Shown: positions 6,282 to 6,995 of the stretch, in pieces
How positions within the stretch are numbered: position 1 is the stretch's first letter
Layout: the number at the start of each line of letters is the position of its first letter
Assembly: GCA_905203795.1 (NCBI GenBank)
Contig: CAJKXG010000070.1
Location: forward strand, 1-6,995
DNA length: 6,995 bases
Reading direction: 5' to 3'
DNA from: an uncultured Oscillospiraceae bacterium
Lineage (GTDB): Bacteria > Bacillota > Clostridia > Oscillospirales > Acutalibacteraceae
Program-made: the position numbers and the translations under genes
Notes under the pieces: model-generated
What the model saw: only the letters and a program-made list of their open reading frames with translations
Told to the model about the DNA's origin: nothing
Database searches by the model: none

Positions 6282-6317
6282 TTCCCATTGTAACAAGTCA
6301 CACAGGGAATTGCAAGT
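6273..6317. repeat. 13-bp imperfect inverted repeat enclosing the tuf promoter
   Basis: Arms ACTTG-T-CAATTCCC (6273-6286) and GGGAATTG-CAAGT (6305-6317) pair over 13 bp with one unpaired T (6278); the centre is 18 bases. One arm holds the -35 of P1, the centre holds its -10, and the other arm holds the -35 of P2. It could be an operator, or a stem in read-through RNA from fusA. Confidence 0.6.
6287..6315 (-). promoter_or_regulatory. Tuf promoter P1, extended -10 type
   Basis: On the minus strand TTGCAA (6310-6315, 4/6), a 17-base spacer and TACAAT (6287-6292, 5/6) preceded by TGT, an extended -10. The start is predicted near 6280, with a leader of about 49 bases. It would give tuf transcription independent of fusA, in line with the much higher need for EF-Tu. 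Confidence 0.7.
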
Positions 6318-6360
6318 CTTTTTGGAAAAAAACGTGTGAAATTTCTGAAAATAGCGGGTG

Positions 6361-6386
6361 CGAAACCGCCGCAAACGGCGATTTCG
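6361..6386 (-). other. Stem-loop just after fusA, possible RNA processing site or weak terminator
   Basis: CGAAACCGCCG (6361-6371) and CGGCGATTTCG (6376-6386) form an 11-bp stem with a 4-base loop; in minus-strand RNA the single mismatch becomes a U-G pair. It starts 15 bases after the fusA stop. No T tract follows directly; the nearest T7 (minus strand, 6326-6332) is about 28 bases on. It is therefore not a standard intrinsic terminator and may protect or process the fusA 3' end. Confidence 0.5.
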
Positions 6387-6401
6387 ACCGAATTCGCTCT
6401 C

Positions 6402-6995
6402 TTACGCCTTCTTGGCGCGATTGGCAATGATCGTTTCCGCCACGTTCTTGGGCAGCTCCGCATAGTGGCTCGGCTCCATGACGTACTGACCGCGACCCTG
6501 CGTGCGCGAACGCAGATCGGTCGCATAGCCAAACATCTCGGACAGCGGGATCATCGCGCGGATCTGTTGCGCACCGGCCACGGCGTCCATGCCCTGCATG
6601 ATGCCGCGACGGGAGTTGATATCGCCGATAACATCGCCCATATACTCCTCCGGCACGGTGACGACCACTTTCATGATCGGCTCCAGCAGCACCGGATCGG
6701 CCTTGCGCATAGCCTCTTTGAACGCCATAGAACCGGCGATCTTAAACGCCATTTCGGACGAGTCGACCTCGTGATAGGAACCATCGTACAGCGTGACCTT
6801 GGCATCCACAACGGGATAACCGGCGAGCACGCCGCTCTGCATGGCGCCCTGAATACCGGCGTCAACCGCGGGGATATACTCCTTCGGCACGGCGCCGCCG
6901 ACGATGGCGTTGACAAATTCATAGCCCTTGCCGGTCTCGTTCGGCTCGAGCTTGATCTTGACGTGACCGTACTGGCCTTTACCACCCGACTGACG
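6402..6995 (-). CDS. fusA: Elongation factor G, C-terminal 197 codons (N-terminal part off window)
   Basis: The frame is open to the right edge and shows about the last 28% of a normal EF-G of roughly 690-700 residues. The first visible residues [14 protein letters not shown] belong to domain IV, followed by [20 protein letters not shown] and [18 protein letters not shown]. Domain V runs from [18 protein letters not shown] through [10 protein letters not shown] and [13 protein letters not shown] to [19 protein letters not shown]. The GTPase domain lies off the window. EF-G drives ribosomal translocation and, with RRF, ribosome recycling. It sits upstream of tuf in the same direction (str operon order), separated by 170 bases. 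The conserved GGKGQYG and SRRG stretches mark it as housekeeping EF-G rather than a ribosome-protection protein, though the decisive N-terminal domain cannot be seen. Confidence 0.97.
   Translation of the reverse strand, partial: RQSGGKGQYGHVKIKLEPNETGKGYEFVNAIVGGAVPKEYIPAVDAGIQGAMQSGVLAGYPVVDAKVTLYDGSYHEVDSSEMAFKIAGSMAFKEAMRKADPVLLEPIMKVVVTVPEEYMGDVIGDINSRRGIMQGMDAVAGAQQIRAMIPLSEMFGYATDLRSRTQGRGQYVMEPSHYAELPKNVAETIIANRAKKA

Noticed and set aside
6326..6332. T7 tract (minus strand) as the fusA terminator
   Set aside because: The only good stem lies about 28 bases upstream and is not adjacent to the T run; no stable hairpin directly precedes it.

Overview
The window looks like chromosomal DNA of an uncultured or gut-type Bacillota, most likely Clostridia of the Oscillospiraceae/Ruminococcaceae kind. 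The grounds are moderate-to-high GC coding DNA with strong AGGAGG-type ribosome sites and sigma-A promoters, a Clostridia-like EF-Tu, WG-repeat surface proteins, and a secreted esterase-like enzyme ending in a type I dockerin. The lineage is an inference from gene content, not a measured placement.

Left part (1-2295, + strand): a large membrane-anchored protein entering from the left edge, with one transmembrane helix, a Thr/Pro-rich stalk, an extracytoplasmic region with WG-type beta repeats, and a C-terminal part with two modules resembling serine-protease prodomains. It is split by a -1 frame change at about 1643-1648, where the stop TGA overlaps a GTG of the next frame. The second reading frame continues the same repeat pattern and has no export signal of its own, so both halves most likely belong to one gene that is frameshifted, or miscalled at one spot.

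Middle part: after an 86-base gap with its own extended -10 promoter comes a small left-handed beta-helix acyltransferase-like protein (2382-3053, +), similar to the acetyltransferase half of GlmU. It converges on a secreted SGNH hydrolase with FIVAR and dockerin modules (3111-4751, -). The two genes share one bidirectional terminator (3066-3093). The hydrolase gene has a perfect-consensus TTGACA-N17-TATAAT promoter.

Right part (- strand): the end of a str-type translation operon, with the C-terminal 197 codons of fusA (EF-G), a 170-base spacer and complete tuf (EF-Tu), then a textbook intrinsic terminator at 4966-4999. The fusA-tuf spacer carries two candidate tuf promoters inside a 13-bp imperfect inverted repeat, and a separate stem-loop just after fusA.

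The genes form no single pathway: this is a housekeeping translation operon next to two cell-surface or secreted accessory genes and one sugar-nucleotide-type enzyme. I found no CRISPR, tRNA, rRNA, transposase or phage gene. The most interesting points are the split WG-repeat gene, the dockerin-bearing SGNH enzyme with a variant catalytic block and an unrecognised aromatic-rich middle domain, and the structured tuf promoter.
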